Assembly: GCF_000828715.1 (NCBI RefSeq)
Contig: NZ_AP014583.1
Location: 356,501 to 420,500, forward strand
Direction: 5' to 3'
DNA from: Winogradskyella sp. PG-2
Lineage (GTDB): Bacteria > Bacteroidota > Bacteroidia > Flavobacteriales > Flavobacteriaceae
DNA: 64,000 nucleotides
Position numbers and translations under genes: made by a program. Positions within the stretch are counted from its first letter, which is position 1. Every line of letters starts with the position of its first letter. Shown here piece after piece: positions 55,198-64,000 of this stretch. The notes below the pieces were generated by a model. The model made no database searches, was not told where the DNA came from, and was given only the letters and a program-made list of their open reading frames with translations.

Positions 55198-56736
55198 ATG
55201 AGAAAATTACTCCCTTTTATGCTATTAGGCATTTTTGCCTTATCACTTAATGCTCAAGTCAACTCAAAAATTACTGAACTAGAATATCCATTTGCAGCAC
55301 CAGGAACCGAGGTTTCAAGAGGTGTTTTTGGTAAAGATGATCGTAAAGAAATAAAAGATTCCGAAGGCTTTAAAGACTTTGCTAGAGCAACAGCTGTAAT
55401 GATTAACAAAGAGAGTGTTTACAATAATGAATTTTATTCGTGGTCACTTAGAGAACGTTTACAAAGACAATTTGGAACTAATAGATTCGACGAAAATGTA
55501 AAATTCCTAGATCAGCCGGCATTAGGTTCTTGTACTGGTTTCTTAATTGCAACAGATATTTTGGTTACCGCTGGGCATTGTATCAACTCCATGGAAGACG
55601 CCAACAAATTTGTTTGGGTTTTTGATTACACAAGTGATTCCGATTTTATTGATGGGAGACGCTTAAGGTTTAAGGACCAAAACATTTATGAAGTTGAAAG
55701 TATAATTACTTCTAAACTAGATGACGATACTGATGATGATTATGCCATATTAAGGCTTAATAGAAAATCAAACATAGCACCTTATCGATTTAGAACAAGT
55801 GGCACTGTTTTAGAAGATGGAGCTATCAATACTATTGGAAGTCCAACAGGCTTACCTCTTAAACTAGCAACAAATGCTATAGTTATTGATAATTCACCAA
55901 GTAATTGGTTTAAAAGTAATATTGATTCCTTTCCTGGTAATTCTGGCGGTCCAGTATTTGATCAAAACGGATTTATTGAAGGTATTCTTGTAAAAGGTGC
56001 TGTTGAATATAGCGGAAGCAGATATACTGGTGATTACAAATACGATTCAAATTGTGATTGTGTAAAAACTGTTCAATGGAACAACGTAAATTATACAGCT
56101 GGTTGTCAAGCTCATAAAATTACTGCTGTTCCTCCTTCACCTCTTGTCATGGCTGTATATGAAAATTTAGAATATGCAATAAACAATAATTTAAAAGAGC
56201 GATTTAATTCTTGGAATATTTATAGTTGGATTTATAATTATAATTACAGTAACCAAATGGGTCGTCTAGAAAACCTAGCACTTAATAACAATAATCTTTA
56301 TTTTTTTCAATCTATATTAAGTACTACAGCCGAAACTTTATCTGATGATAATTCGAGAGATTTAATTGATTCAGCTATAGCCGATAATAATTTAAAGGCT
56401 CTTAAAATTCTGTTGAATAAAAACCTTTTGGCAGATGCTGGGATTAATTCGAAATACACAGCTTTACAGAGTGCTATAATCAATGGAAAAAACTTAGTAG
56501 TAGAAACCTTAATATACTATGGCGCTGACACTAAAATAAGGACGTCTAACGGAGATACATTATTACATATAGCAGCTAGAAATGGAAACCTTAACCTTGT
56601 AAAAATACTTCTAAAAAATGGCTTAAATGCTGGCACAAAAAACAATAGTAAAAAACGACCAGAACAGGTCGCTAAAAAAGCTAGACACAAATCTTTGGCA
56701 AAGTATTTGAAGAAAGCTAGAAAAGGTAGACTGTAA
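55198..56736 (+). CDS. Exported trypsin-like serine protease with C-terminal ankyrin repeats
   Basis: A 512-residue protein with a signal peptide (cleaved after NAQ, about 20). The trypsin-like domain (residues about 55-310) has the triad H127 (VTAGHC), D181 (DDDYAIL) and S249 (PGNSGGP). Residues about 385-500 contain ankyrin repeats (TALQSAIINGKNLVVETLIYY, GDTLLHIAARNGNLNLVKIL). The C-terminus is basic (ARHKSLAKYLKKARKGRL). Ankyrin repeats on an exported protease suggest binding of a specific protein partner. It starts a run of seven same-strand genes with gaps of 3-40 bases for most of them. Confidence 0.85.
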   Translation: MRKLLPFMLLGIFALSLNAQVNSKITELEYPFAAPGTEVSRGVFGKDDRKEIKDSEGFKDFARATAVMINKESVYNNEFYSWSLRERLQRQFGTNRFDENVKFLDQPALGSCTGFLIATDILVTAGHCINSMEDANKFVWVFDYTSDSDFIDGRRLRFKDQNIYEVESIITSKLDDDTDDDYAILRLNRKSNIAPYRFRTSGTVLEDGAINTIGSPTGLPLKLATNAIVIDNSPSNWFKSNIDSFPGNSGGPVFDQNGFIEGILVKGAVEYSGSRYTGDYKYDSNCDCVKTVQWNNVNYTAGCQAHKITAVPPSPLVMAVYENLEYAINNNLKERFNSWNIYSWIYNYNYSNQMGRLENLALNNNNLYFFQSILSTTAETLSDDNSRDLIDSAIADNNLKALKILLNKNLLADAGINSKYTALQSAIINGKNLVVETLIYYGADTKIRTSNGDTLLHIAARNGNLNLVKILLKNGLNAGTKNNSKKRPEQVAKKARHKSLAKYLKKARKGRL

Positions 56737-56776
56737 TTTACAGGTTATCATAATTGAAATTTTAAATTAGCTATTA

Positions 56777-58222
56777 ATGTTTCACATCAAAAAATCTATT
56801 CAAGAAATACTAAATAAATTTCAGTATATATTAATTGCGTTATGGATTATTTTATTTACACAAAATATGTATGGTCAAAATAATAGTTATATAGAATTAC
56901 TTGATGAAAATATAGCACTTAGAGATTCATGTTTAACAAATCGAAGCGACTACAGTAAATTAAATTTAGCAAAGATTGAAGCGACAGTTACACTAAATAA
57001 TTTAAAAATTCAGGTTGAAGCAAATTATAGGAATAAAGAATTTAACACTTTAGAAGGTTTTAATCAATTTGATTTTAAATTTTGGCTACTCTCTAATGAT
57101 GCTTTTAAAAACCAAGGAGACTTTAAAATTAGACTCACCTACTCTATTAAGAATTTAACTATTGAACAAAATTATATTATATGCATCCGTTATATAAATC
57201 CAAATTCAAAAGATAGAGGGAGTGATAATAGTCCAGATTATGTGAAACTAACTGTCTATTTTGGTACAGATAGAAATCATACAAATTCCAAAGATTTAAA
57301 TGAGGTTTTTGGACCTAAACGATCTAAACTAAGTTATGGTGTTGTGGAAGTAAGTATTCCTCATGATCATAGAATTGGAGAAATAGAGAGTCCATCCATT
57401 TGGAAATTTGAATTTTCTGAAGACCCTTCAAAACATGTAATGTTGCAAGAGATTGCGCTTTTAGAAAAGCAGAAATTTTTCAAAAAATTAGCTAAGGATA
57501 TCCAAAGCTCTAAAAAAAAGAGCACATTCTTATTTGTTCATGGTTATAATACATCATTCAGTGAAGCAGCAAAACGAACAGCACAAATATCGTATGATTT
57601 AAAATTTGATGGTAAAGCTGTATTTTATAGCTGGCCATCTCAAGGATCTACATTTAGATATGGCAAGGATGAAGAAAATATAGAATGGTCTCAAATTAAT
57701 ATTAAACGTTTTTTAGAAGATTACCTTTCTAAATCTAAAGCTAAAGAAATTTATTTAGTGGCGCATAGTATGGGTAACAGAGGCTTAACAAATGCCATTG
57801 TTGATATTATGGAAGATAAACCAGAATTAAGATCAAAAATCAAGGAGATTATTCTTGCAGCACCAGATATCGATGCTGATGTATTTAAAAATGATATCGC
57901 TCCCAAAATGGTCTCTAAAACTAAAAAACCAATTACATTATATGTGTCATCTGACGATTTAGCTTTAAAAGCTTCAAAATTGTTACATGGAAATGCAAGA
58001 GCTGGCGATGCAGGTGAAAAAATGGTAATATTAAATGGTATTGAAACTATAGATGCAACGGGTATAGACACAAGTTTTTTAAGTCATTCCTACTTTGCAG
58101 ATACCAACTCAATTATCTCTGATATATTCGACATTATACAATCCGGGCAGCGCGCATTAAAACGAAAAAGACTATCCGCAATAAAATTAGAAGATTATAT
58201 ATACTGGAAAGTAAAACAGTAA
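56777..58222 (+). CDS. DUF900-type alpha/beta hydrolase, exported or membrane-anchored
   Basis: A 481-residue protein with a hydrophobic N-terminal segment (about 16-33). Residues about 40-230 form a domain I cannot identify. Residues about 245-445 are an alpha/beta hydrolase of the DUF900 group: FLFVHGYNTSF (251-261), nucleophile S331 in VAHSMGN, D364 or nearby in APDIDADVF, and H437 in LSHSYF. Substrates of this family are unknown. It is the second gene of the protease run. Confidence 0.78.
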   Translation: MFHIKKSIQEILNKFQYILIALWIILFTQNMYGQNNSYIELLDENIALRDSCLTNRSDYSKLNLAKIEATVTLNNLKIQVEANYRNKEFNTLEGFNQFDFKFWLLSNDAFKNQGDFKIRLTYSIKNLTIEQNYIICIRYINPNSKDRGSDNSPDYVKLTVYFGTDRNHTNSKDLNEVFGPKRSKLSYGVVEVSIPHDHRIGEIESPSIWKFEFSEDPSKHVMLQEIALLEKQKFFKKLAKDIQSSKKKSTFLFVHGYNTSFSEAAKRTAQISYDLKFDGKAVFYSWPSQGSTFRYGKDEENIEWSQINIKRFLEDYLSKSKAKEIYLVAHSMGNRGLTNAIVDIMEDKPELRSKIKEIILAAPDIDADVFKNDIAPKMVSKTKKPITLYVSSDDLALKASKLLHGNARAGDAGEKMVILNGIETIDATGIDTSFLSHSYFADTNSIISDIFDIIQSGQRALKRKRLSAIKLEDYIYWKVKQ

Positions 58223-58247
58223 TGTAATAAAATCCAAATTAGCTATT

Positions 58248-59678
58248 ATGAAAACAACTTACAATAAAACAATTAAGTTATTAATATTAGGTTTCTTTAT
58301 CTCTGGAATTTCGATAGCCCAAGAGCGCTATAGAATAACTTACGATTATAAAACCGAAAAAGTCAATTACCTATTGTTAGATAAAAACAGTAATGTCATT
58401 GACACTTTAAATAACCCTAAATTAAAAAGAAACAGTTTAGTAGAGCTTAAACTAAGAAACATAAATCCATTTGCTGTGCAAGTGCGAACAGATGTAAAAG
58501 AAGAAGATTTAATTTCTTCTGGACAAGGTTTTAATTTCAGCTCATTACTTGGTGGCATCAACTCTTTTACTGGTGATAATATAGATTTAAACACCTCTAA
58601 TCTACCAGATAGTGGTTTATTTAAATCAGAAGCTGGCACACGAGGAAGTGCATCGGCAACAAGTAATTTTAAAGATTTAAATAATACTATAACTAATGTT
58701 TCGGCACTAAAGACCACGCTACTTTCTAATCTTTTAAATCCGAATTTAGACAAAGAAAGTATTCTTAAAAATATAGTTGAAACTGCAGATGCAGAACAAG
58801 ATGTGAGATTACCGAGCGCCAAAGACAACTTCTATGTGTATATAGCTAAAGTTGAAAAATCAATAAAAGAAAGTCGCTCTGATTTAGAAAGTAATATAAA
58901 CATAATGTCAAATGCAGTAGAGTTAGAGATTGAAAATGACATTGACCTCTCTCGAGGACAATTAGTCTCAAGAAATATTGCTCTAGGAGACTTACAACGC
59001 TTAATGACTAATTTAAATCAGTCAACAAACCAAAGTCTTAAAAGTTTAGAAGAATTAAGATCTTTATATACAGTTTTAGAAGCTTCAAATTTTGAACAAA
59101 CTTATGATTATGAAATAACCGCAGATAAAGTGAACATTGAATTAAAATTTGTCCAAAGTGATTTTTCTAGCAACATTGAAAATGATGCCTCACCAACAAC
59201 TCTAAAGACAAGAAATATAAAACTATTTTCAAAAGGCGGTTTTAAAATCAATACAAGTGTTGCCATGACATTAAATAATTTTGGATCAAAATCTAATGAT
59301 TATTTTATTGATGAAAGCGGAGTTATTGGAGCCGATCAAAATGACTTTTTTGTACCTAACCTTAGTACGATGATTAACTTTTACCCTTTTATGGGAGAGA
59401 ATTTTAATATCGGAGGGAGTTTTGGTTTATCGATACCTATTTCTGGTAATGATAATGTAAATGGTGTTAATTTTCTATTTGGTCCATCTTTATTCTTTGG
59501 TAGTAATAGTCGCTTATCATTATCTGGTGGATTAGCTTATGGTCCTGTACAGAAACTAACCAATGGATTAGAAGCTGGTGACAGCACCTCATTTACAAGT
59601 ATCGATAATTTTACTAAAAACGTTTACGACTTTGGGTATTATTTTGGTATCTCATTTAGTCTTTTTGATATAAATTAA
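58248..59678 (+). CDS. Exported protein with predicted C-terminal beta-barrel
   Basis: A 476-residue protein with a signal peptide (cleaved after SIAQ, about 25). The middle (residues about 80-290) is largely helical and polar. The C-terminal 160 residues alternate aromatic and polar positions and end in YDFGYYFGISFSLFDIN, as in outer-membrane barrels. I recognise no family. It lies 25 bases after the hydrolase gene and 5 before the caspase gene, so it probably anchors or exports parts of the same system. Confidence 0.6.
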   Translation: MKTTYNKTIKLLILGFFISGISIAQERYRITYDYKTEKVNYLLLDKNSNVIDTLNNPKLKRNSLVELKLRNINPFAVQVRTDVKEEDLISSGQGFNFSSLLGGINSFTGDNIDLNTSNLPDSGLFKSEAGTRGSASATSNFKDLNNTITNVSALKTTLLSNLLNPNLDKESILKNIVETADAEQDVRLPSAKDNFYVYIAKVEKSIKESRSDLESNINIMSNAVELEIENDIDLSRGQLVSRNIALGDLQRLMTNLNQSTNQSLKSLEELRSLYTVLEASNFEQTYDYEITADKVNIELKFVQSDFSSNIENDASPTTLKTRNIKLFSKGGFKINTSVAMTLNNFGSKSNDYFIDESGVIGADQNDFFVPNLSTMINFYPFMGENFNIGGSFGLSIPISGNDNVNGVNFLFGPSLFFGSNSRLSLSGGLAYGPVQKLTNGLEAGDSTSFTSIDNFTKNVYDFGYYFGISFSLFDIN

Positions 59679-59683
59679 TAATT

Positions 59684-61663
59684 ATGAAAAAACAAATATT
59701 CTTTATAATAGCCTTAGTATTTAGCTTAAATGTTATGGCAGATAAATACGGACTCATTATTGCTGTTGGAGATTATCCTGCAAAAACAGGCTGGTCTTCT
59801 ATAAGCTCTGCTAATGATGTTCCTTTAATAAATAGTACCTTACTAAATCAAGGCTTTAAAGCAGAAAATATCACGATTTTAAAAAATGAGCAAGCCACAA
59901 GGCTAGGTATTTTAAAAGCTATTGAAGATTTACAATCTATAATTAAGCCAGGCGATATTGTTGTGATTCACTACTCTGGCCATGGACAACAAATCTTTGA
60001 TAATAATGGAGATGAAATTGATGATAAAGATGAGTCTATTGTACCTTATGATGCTTTAGTAAGATACACATCTAACTACAAAGGAGAAAACCACATAAGA
60101 GATGATGAGTTAGGCAATATTATAGCAAACTTTAGAAACACTCTTGGAAAAAATGGGCAGTTATTAATCTTATTGGACAGCTGTCATTCTGGTTCTGCCA
60201 CAAGAGGCGGAAAAGCCAGAGGTGGTGAAGCCACATTTGCTCCACCAAATTGGACACCAACTTCAGAAAAAAATACTCCAGGAAGTGGCTTGGTTGAAAC
60301 TACAAAAGTAAAAGAAGATGCATCCCCTTTTGTGATGCTTTCTGGTGCTTCTGCAGACGAGTTAAATTATGAATACGAGGGTTACGGATCTTTAAGTTTT
60401 GCATTTTCTAAAGCTATGAATGAGCTTGGCAGCGATTTTACTTATAGAAAATTATTCTCTGCTATATCTGCAAACATGAATGTGATATCACCTAAGCAAA
60501 CACCAACCATAGAAGGTGATGCTGATTATAAATTATTTAAAGGTGAATATGTAAAACAACAGCCATATTTTGAAGTTTCAAAAGTAGCGAGACCAGATAT
60601 TATAAAAATAAACGCTGGTAAATTACAACGCTTATTCGTTGGAACAACGATACATATCTTACCAGCAGGCACATCTAAAGTAGAAGACACAAATATTATC
60701 ACAAAAGGTACAATCACTCGTGCAACATTTAATGAATCTATTATAAAATTAGACACTCCTCTAAGTTCTGAAAACGAAAAAGAGTTTTGGGTTTTTGTAG
60801 ACAAACCATCTTACGGTGATTTAGCCTTAAATATTTACTTTGACAAATCCTTAAAATCTAAAGGCATAAAAGAAAACGTAAAAAAATACCTATTAGAGAA
60901 TAAGTTAGGCGAAATTGTGAAAGATTCTGCTAATGCGGATCTTATTATTGAAGAATTAAAGAAAAGCACCGAACTTTCAATTATAACCAGAAATGGTGGA
61001 AACAGTGTTTACTCTCAAACACGAATCGATGGTGGTTATAACCCTAAGTCAGTTACAGAAACAATTTTCAACTATGCACAAGGGAGTTATTTAAAAAAAT
61101 TGAAACTCGATAATTTAAATTATGAATTCGAATTTAGGCTATTGCCAGCTCAAAAAGATGAATATACTGATGAAGTAACAATGATAGAAGAAACTTCTTT
61201 TAACAATGCTTCAGGTAAGTTTCAGGTAAATACGACCTCAGATGCCGTGATTCTTCAAGTTACCAATAAGAGTGATAGACCATTATACTTTAGCATCATT
61301 GAGATTAATTCTAAGGGAGAAATTGCACCGTTTATGCCAAACGACAGTTGTACACTAAACAATAACGAGCGCCTTATTGCACCTGGAAAAACCATGACCT
61401 TTGATGATTGTATTTACACCTTTGGAGATCCTTACGAAACATTAATTTTAAAAGGGTTTGCAACTACATCGCCTATTAATTTTAGACCAACTGTAAAGTC
61501 TCGAGGAGTTGCTGATGGTGCTCGTGGCACTAGTGATCCATTAGAAGGTTTTATAGGGCAAACCTATACACAATCTAGAGGTAGTAGTGGCTCAACAACT
61601 ACAGGCCCAATTGATGGCTATAGTACTGAGTTTGTTTATGAGATAGTTCGAACAAAGCAATAA
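59684..61663 (+). CDS. Exported caspase-family (C14) protease
   Basis: A 659-residue protein with a signal peptide (cleaved after VMA, about 19). The caspase-like domain (residues about 20-270) carries the dyad H100 in HYSGHGQQ and C167 in LLDSCHSG. An acidic Ca-binding-like loop (DNNGDEIDDKDE, 106-117) follows the histidine, typical of metacaspases, which cleave after Arg/Lys. The remaining 390 residues have a DUF4384-like beta-rich segment (FSIIEINSKGEIAPFMPND). It sits 5 bases after the barrel gene. Confidence 0.88.
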   Translation: MKKQIFFIIALVFSLNVMADKYGLIIAVGDYPAKTGWSSISSANDVPLINSTLLNQGFKAENITILKNEQATRLGILKAIEDLQSIIKPGDIVVIHYSGHGQQIFDNNGDEIDDKDESIVPYDALVRYTSNYKGENHIRDDELGNIIANFRNTLGKNGQLLILLDSCHSGSATRGGKARGGEATFAPPNWTPTSEKNTPGSGLVETTKVKEDASPFVMLSGASADELNYEYEGYGSLSFAFSKAMNELGSDFTYRKLFSAISANMNVISPKQTPTIEGDADYKLFKGEYVKQQPYFEVSKVARPDIIKINAGKLQRLFVGTTIHILPAGTSKVEDTNIITKGTITRATFNESIIKLDTPLSSENEKEFWVFVDKPSYGDLALNIYFDKSLKSKGIKENVKKYLLENKLGEIVKDSANADLIIEELKKSTELSIITRNGGNSVYSQTRIDGGYNPKSVTETIFNYAQGSYLKKLKLDNLNYEFEFRLLPAQKDEYTDEVTMIEETSFNNASGKFQVNTTSDAVILQVTNKSDRPLYFSIIEINSKGEIAPFMPNDSCTLNNNERLIAPGKTMTFDDCIYTFGDPYETLILKGFATTSPINFRPTVKSRGVADGARGTSDPLEGFIGQTYTQSRGSSGSTTTGPIDGYSTEFVYEIVRTKQ

Positions 61664-61666
61664 GAC

Positions 61667-61824
61667 ATGATAAGTCTACTATTTCTTATTTTATTACTAG
61701 TAGTTGTTCCAATAATATAATACAAGAAGTCGTTTTATTTAATACTAATAACATTCCGCAATATGGTGTTATTAGAAATGCAAATCATGAAGGTGGGGAG
61801 TTTATCTTTTTGAAACGTGATTAA
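61667..61824 (+). pseudogene. Small lipoprotein gene disrupted by a one-base frameshift
   Basis: ATG 61667 starts a hydrophobic signal (MISLLFLILLLVV) that runs into a stop after 17 codons. One base back, another frame continues as SCSNNIIQEVVLFNTNNIPQ and ends EGGEFIFLKRD at a TAA (61822-61824). Joined with a -1 shift near 61702, the two give a 52-residue lipoprotein with a perfect lipobox (VVSC). A one-base deletion, a programmed shift or a sequencing error could explain it. It lies 3 bases after the caspase gene. Confidence 0.5.
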
Positions 61825-61863
61825 TAATACTTAAATTAACATTAATATATAAAATTAGAGGTC

Positions 61864-63612
61864 ATGAGATTGGTAAACATACTTTTATTAGGGTTTTTAG
61901 TTCTATTTAATAGTTCTAAAGACAATAAACTAGGAGGAAAGAGAATATCGACAAAGCCCACTGGTGATTTATTCATAATTTCAATAGGTATAAACAAAAC
62001 TGAGGCTTTTAGCTCTGATTTTAAATTTTGCAGGAAAGATTCTGAAGATTTCATTAAGAAAATAGCTTCTGATATTGAATTAGAAAAAACTACGCTTTCT
62101 AGGCTTAAAGAAAATGGAGAAATAGAAAAGCTAAAAAAAATTGCTAAATCTAGAAAAAAATATATACGAAAAGTTTATCCTTATATTCTATTAAATGAAG
62201 AAGCAACAGTCGAAAATATAAAAAATGCGTTAAAAAAAGTTATAGCAAAAGCAACAACTAATGACTACTTTATTTTCACATTTAGTGGTGTTTCAATAGA
62301 ATCAGAATCAGGAAGAACCTATTTATTACCCTATGTTAATTCAAATATGACACCTGTTGGATTTGTTGAAGAACCAAAAACTACTAATAATTTATTTTCA
62401 TTATTAGAACTAGCTAATTTAATGGATCAAATAGCCTCAAAAGATCAATATGTAATTTCTGAAGCAGGTATGGGAAAAACATTTGGTCAGAACTTAATGT
62501 TTCGTTTATTCGAATCAAATCCAGAAATTATAGCAGGTACAGATAGAAATAGAATTATTATAACTACTAATGGCCCTGGTTATGATGGTGGAGATTGTGA
62601 TAATAGACAAGTTGAGAATGGGAAACTTTTTGATTTCATTATAAACATGCCTAAAAGTCATCAAATTATAACTAATTATAAACGATTTCAATCTAATCTA
62701 TATAATACTGAGGAAGAATGTAATTCAACACGCATACCTGATTATGTTAAAATTTATAATGAGGCTGATTATAGAGATATGTTATTGAGGTATAATCAAG
62801 ATTCAAATTCTAGAGGATCAAAGGGTACAAATGCAAAAAAAGATGAAGATTCTAAAAATGAAAAGCCTTCTCAAACTTATGCATTTATAATTGCTTCTAA
62901 TAACTATAATAATCAACAAAAGAATTGGGCAAACCTTAAAAACCCAATCAATGATGCTGAAAGTTTTTCTAAAGTTCTAGAAGAAAAATATAATACTAAA
63001 ACTAAAAAAGCTTATAACAAGAATATGGAAGAAATCTTAAAAAGTTTTAATGAATTTAGAAAACAGATTCGAGAAAACGATAAACTCATATTTTTCATTG
63101 CAGGTCATGGCTATTATAGTGAGCTTCTTTCCGATGGTTATTTAGTTTTCAAGGATAGTAAATCATTAGATGAAGATTACGCATTAAAAAGTTATTTATC
63201 AATGGCCACAATGAATAGATTGTTATATGGTGTAAATGCGAAACAAGTTTTTTCAATATTTGATGTGTGCTATGGTGCCAATTTTGAATTAAATAATGCA
63301 GATCTATCTATAGAGAACTATTCTAATACAGAATTTGATAATGGTATTGCAAATTTCATTTCAGAAACTGACAAAAAAGTTTCAAGAATCGTTTTAGCTT
63401 CTGGGGAATATGAAGTCCCTGATTATTGGAGTAACTCTTTGAACCACTCCCCTTTTGCTGATAAACTCTTAAAAGCTTTCGAAAACGAAAAAGACTTCAT
63501 TTCACCTGGGAAAATCTATTCTTATGTGAGAGGTAATACAACCAAACCTATTTTAAAGAAGTTTGGAAAGCATGAACCAACAGGTGATTTTTTACTAAAG
63601 GTTTTAAATTAA
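61864..63612 (+). CDS. Tandem pseudo-caspase / caspase protein
   Basis: A 582-residue protein with an N-terminal hydrophobic segment (about 1-17). Residues about 33-250 keep the caspase fold pattern (GDLFIISIGINKT, NDYFIFTFSGVS), but the catalytic histidine position is V143 and the cysteine position is A201 (SEAGMG where active forms have DxCHSG). A low-complexity charged linker (about 310-335) follows. Residues about 338-580 are a second caspase domain with an intact dyad, H415 in IAGHGYY and C469 in IFDVCYGAN. Inactive-plus-active pairs are used for allosteric control in other caspases. It is 200 bases after the first caspase gene. Confidence 0.8.
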   Translation: MRLVNILLLGFLVLFNSSKDNKLGGKRISTKPTGDLFIISIGINKTEAFSSDFKFCRKDSEDFIKKIASDIELEKTTLSRLKENGEIEKLKKIAKSRKKYIRKVYPYILLNEEATVENIKNALKKVIAKATTNDYFIFTFSGVSIESESGRTYLLPYVNSNMTPVGFVEEPKTTNNLFSLLELANLMDQIASKDQYVISEAGMGKTFGQNLMFRLFESNPEIIAGTDRNRIIITTNGPGYDGGDCDNRQVENGKLFDFIINMPKSHQIITNYKRFQSNLYNTEEECNSTRIPDYVKIYNEADYRDMLLRYNQDSNSRGSKGTNAKKDEDSKNEKPSQTYAFIIASNNYNNQQKNWANLKNPINDAESFSKVLEEKYNTKTKKAYNKNMEEILKSFNEFRKQIRENDKLIFFIAGHGYYSELLSDGYLVFKDSKSLDEDYALKSYLSMATMNRLLYGVNAKQVFSIFDVCYGANFELNNADLSIENYSNTEFDNGIANFISETDKKVSRIVLASGEYEVPDYWSNSLNHSPFADKLLKAFENEKDFISPGKIYSYVRGNTTKPILKKFGKHEPTGDFLLKVLN

Positions 63613-63618
63613 TGTACA

Positions 63619-64000
63619 GTGAAAAAAAGCATTTTATATATAATTATATGCTTTGTTACCTTACAAAGTTCATTAGCTCAAAATGATAAGGACTTAATTG
63701 AACTCCACAAAGAAAATCTTAAAGATCTATATAAGCAAAGAGGTGCTCCAGAAGAATGGGTAACCACTGGTAGAGTAAACGAAGATTATTTAAGCTGGTG
63801 CATAGACCATTACAAAAAGAAAACAGCTTTGTTAGTATATTCTTATGACAACGATTCTTTAAGAATAAATTTATTCGATCAAAGCGAAAAGAAACTAGAA
63901 TCATCAATTGCAGTTTCAAAAGAAACTCTAATCCAACAAATAAATAACAGTAATTTATTTTTCTCCAAAACAAATGGAGGTATTTCTCCGAAAATGAGAG
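63619..64000 (+). CDS. Probable CHAT-domain protease, N-terminal part only
   Basis: A GTG at 63619, 6 bases after the previous stop, opens a frame that runs off the window (127 codons visible). It begins with a signal peptide (MKKSILYIIICFVTLQSSLAQ). The stretch KTALLVYSYDNDSLRINLFD, then AVSKETLIQQINNS, resembles the typical start of a CHAT domain (separase-like cysteine protease, same clan as caspases). The catalytic His and Cys would lie outside the window, so this is tentative. An ATG at 63612 is in another frame and dead-ends. Confidence 0.55.
   Translation, partial: MKKSILYIIICFVTLQSSLAQNDKDLIELHKENLKDLYKQRGAPEEWVTTGRVNEDYLSWCIDHYKKKTALLVYSYDNDSLRINLFDQSEKKLESSIAVSKETLIQQINNSNLFFSKTNGGISPKMR

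Noticed and set aside
1..64000. tRNA, rRNA, CRISPR arrays, insertion sequences or phage genes
   Set aside because: No cloverleaf, repeat-spacer array, transposase or phage structural gene was found in either strand by eye.

Overview
The window is from the chromosome of a member of the Bacteroidota, most likely a marine Flavobacteriaceae. The evidence is the low GC content, the absence of Shine-Dalgarno sequences, and several promoters that match the Bacteroidota -7 box TAnnTTTG. It also carries a type IX secretion sorting domain, a TonB-dependent receptor with a CarboxypepD_reg-like domain, a BlaI/M56 pair, and flavobacterial families (DUF1684, DUF3078, DUF4197, GSIII). No tRNA, rRNA, CRISPR array or transposase was found.

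Positions 1-32,000 are mostly housekeeping and lipoprotein genes. In order: a dipeptidyl-peptidase III cut by the window edge, an SRPBCC protein with crcB, an MFS-VOC-DJ-1/PfpI run, an Lrp regulator, an ECF sigma factor with a truncated helicase, the fused B12 mutase icmF, purU, a PqqB-like hydrolase, a helical-backbone metal receptor, pyrF, an adenylate-kinase-like gene, prfA, purM, divergent GSIII and GSII genes, a Ca/Na antiporter, a BlaI-M56 operon and a secreted endonuclease I. Several small genes are hidden here: an 11-cysteine, 35-residue metallothionein-like peptide next to the sigma factor, a 45-residue secreted peptide and a 50-residue basic protein. One gene (26501-27157) is split by an in-frame amber codon, and one lipoprotein gene has a repeat arm inside its coding sequence.

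Positions 32,800-55,060 hold a nonribosomal peptide locus in two divergent arms. The minus arm has an acyl-CoA dehydrogenase, a free adenylation enzyme, a free carrier protein and a C-A-PCP synthetase, followed two bases later by a membrane-anchored protein and then a TonB receptor. The plus arm has an ornithine-cyclodeaminase-like enzyme, a HupE/UreJ membrane protein, a C-A fragment, a guanidinoacetate-methyltransferase-like enzyme, a second fragment (end of A, PCP, TE) and a phosphopantetheinyl transferase. Between the arms lie two convergent paralogous membrane proteins. The last adenylation domain is split across two polypeptides between motifs A8 and A9, and the methyltransferase gene sits exactly in the split. 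The likely logic is ornithine to proline to pyrrolyl-carrier, extended by two modules and released by the TE. The receptor and HupE suggest a metal-related role, which is inference.

Positions 55,100-64,000 are a one-direction run of exported proteins. They are a trypsin-like protease with C-terminal ankyrin repeats, an alpha/beta hydrolase, a beta-barrel protein, a caspase-like protease, a frameshifted small lipoprotein, a tandem pseudo-caspase/caspase, and the start of a probable CHAT protease. A perfect 13-bp inverted repeat overlaps the apparent promoter. This looks like an uncharacterised envelope protease system.
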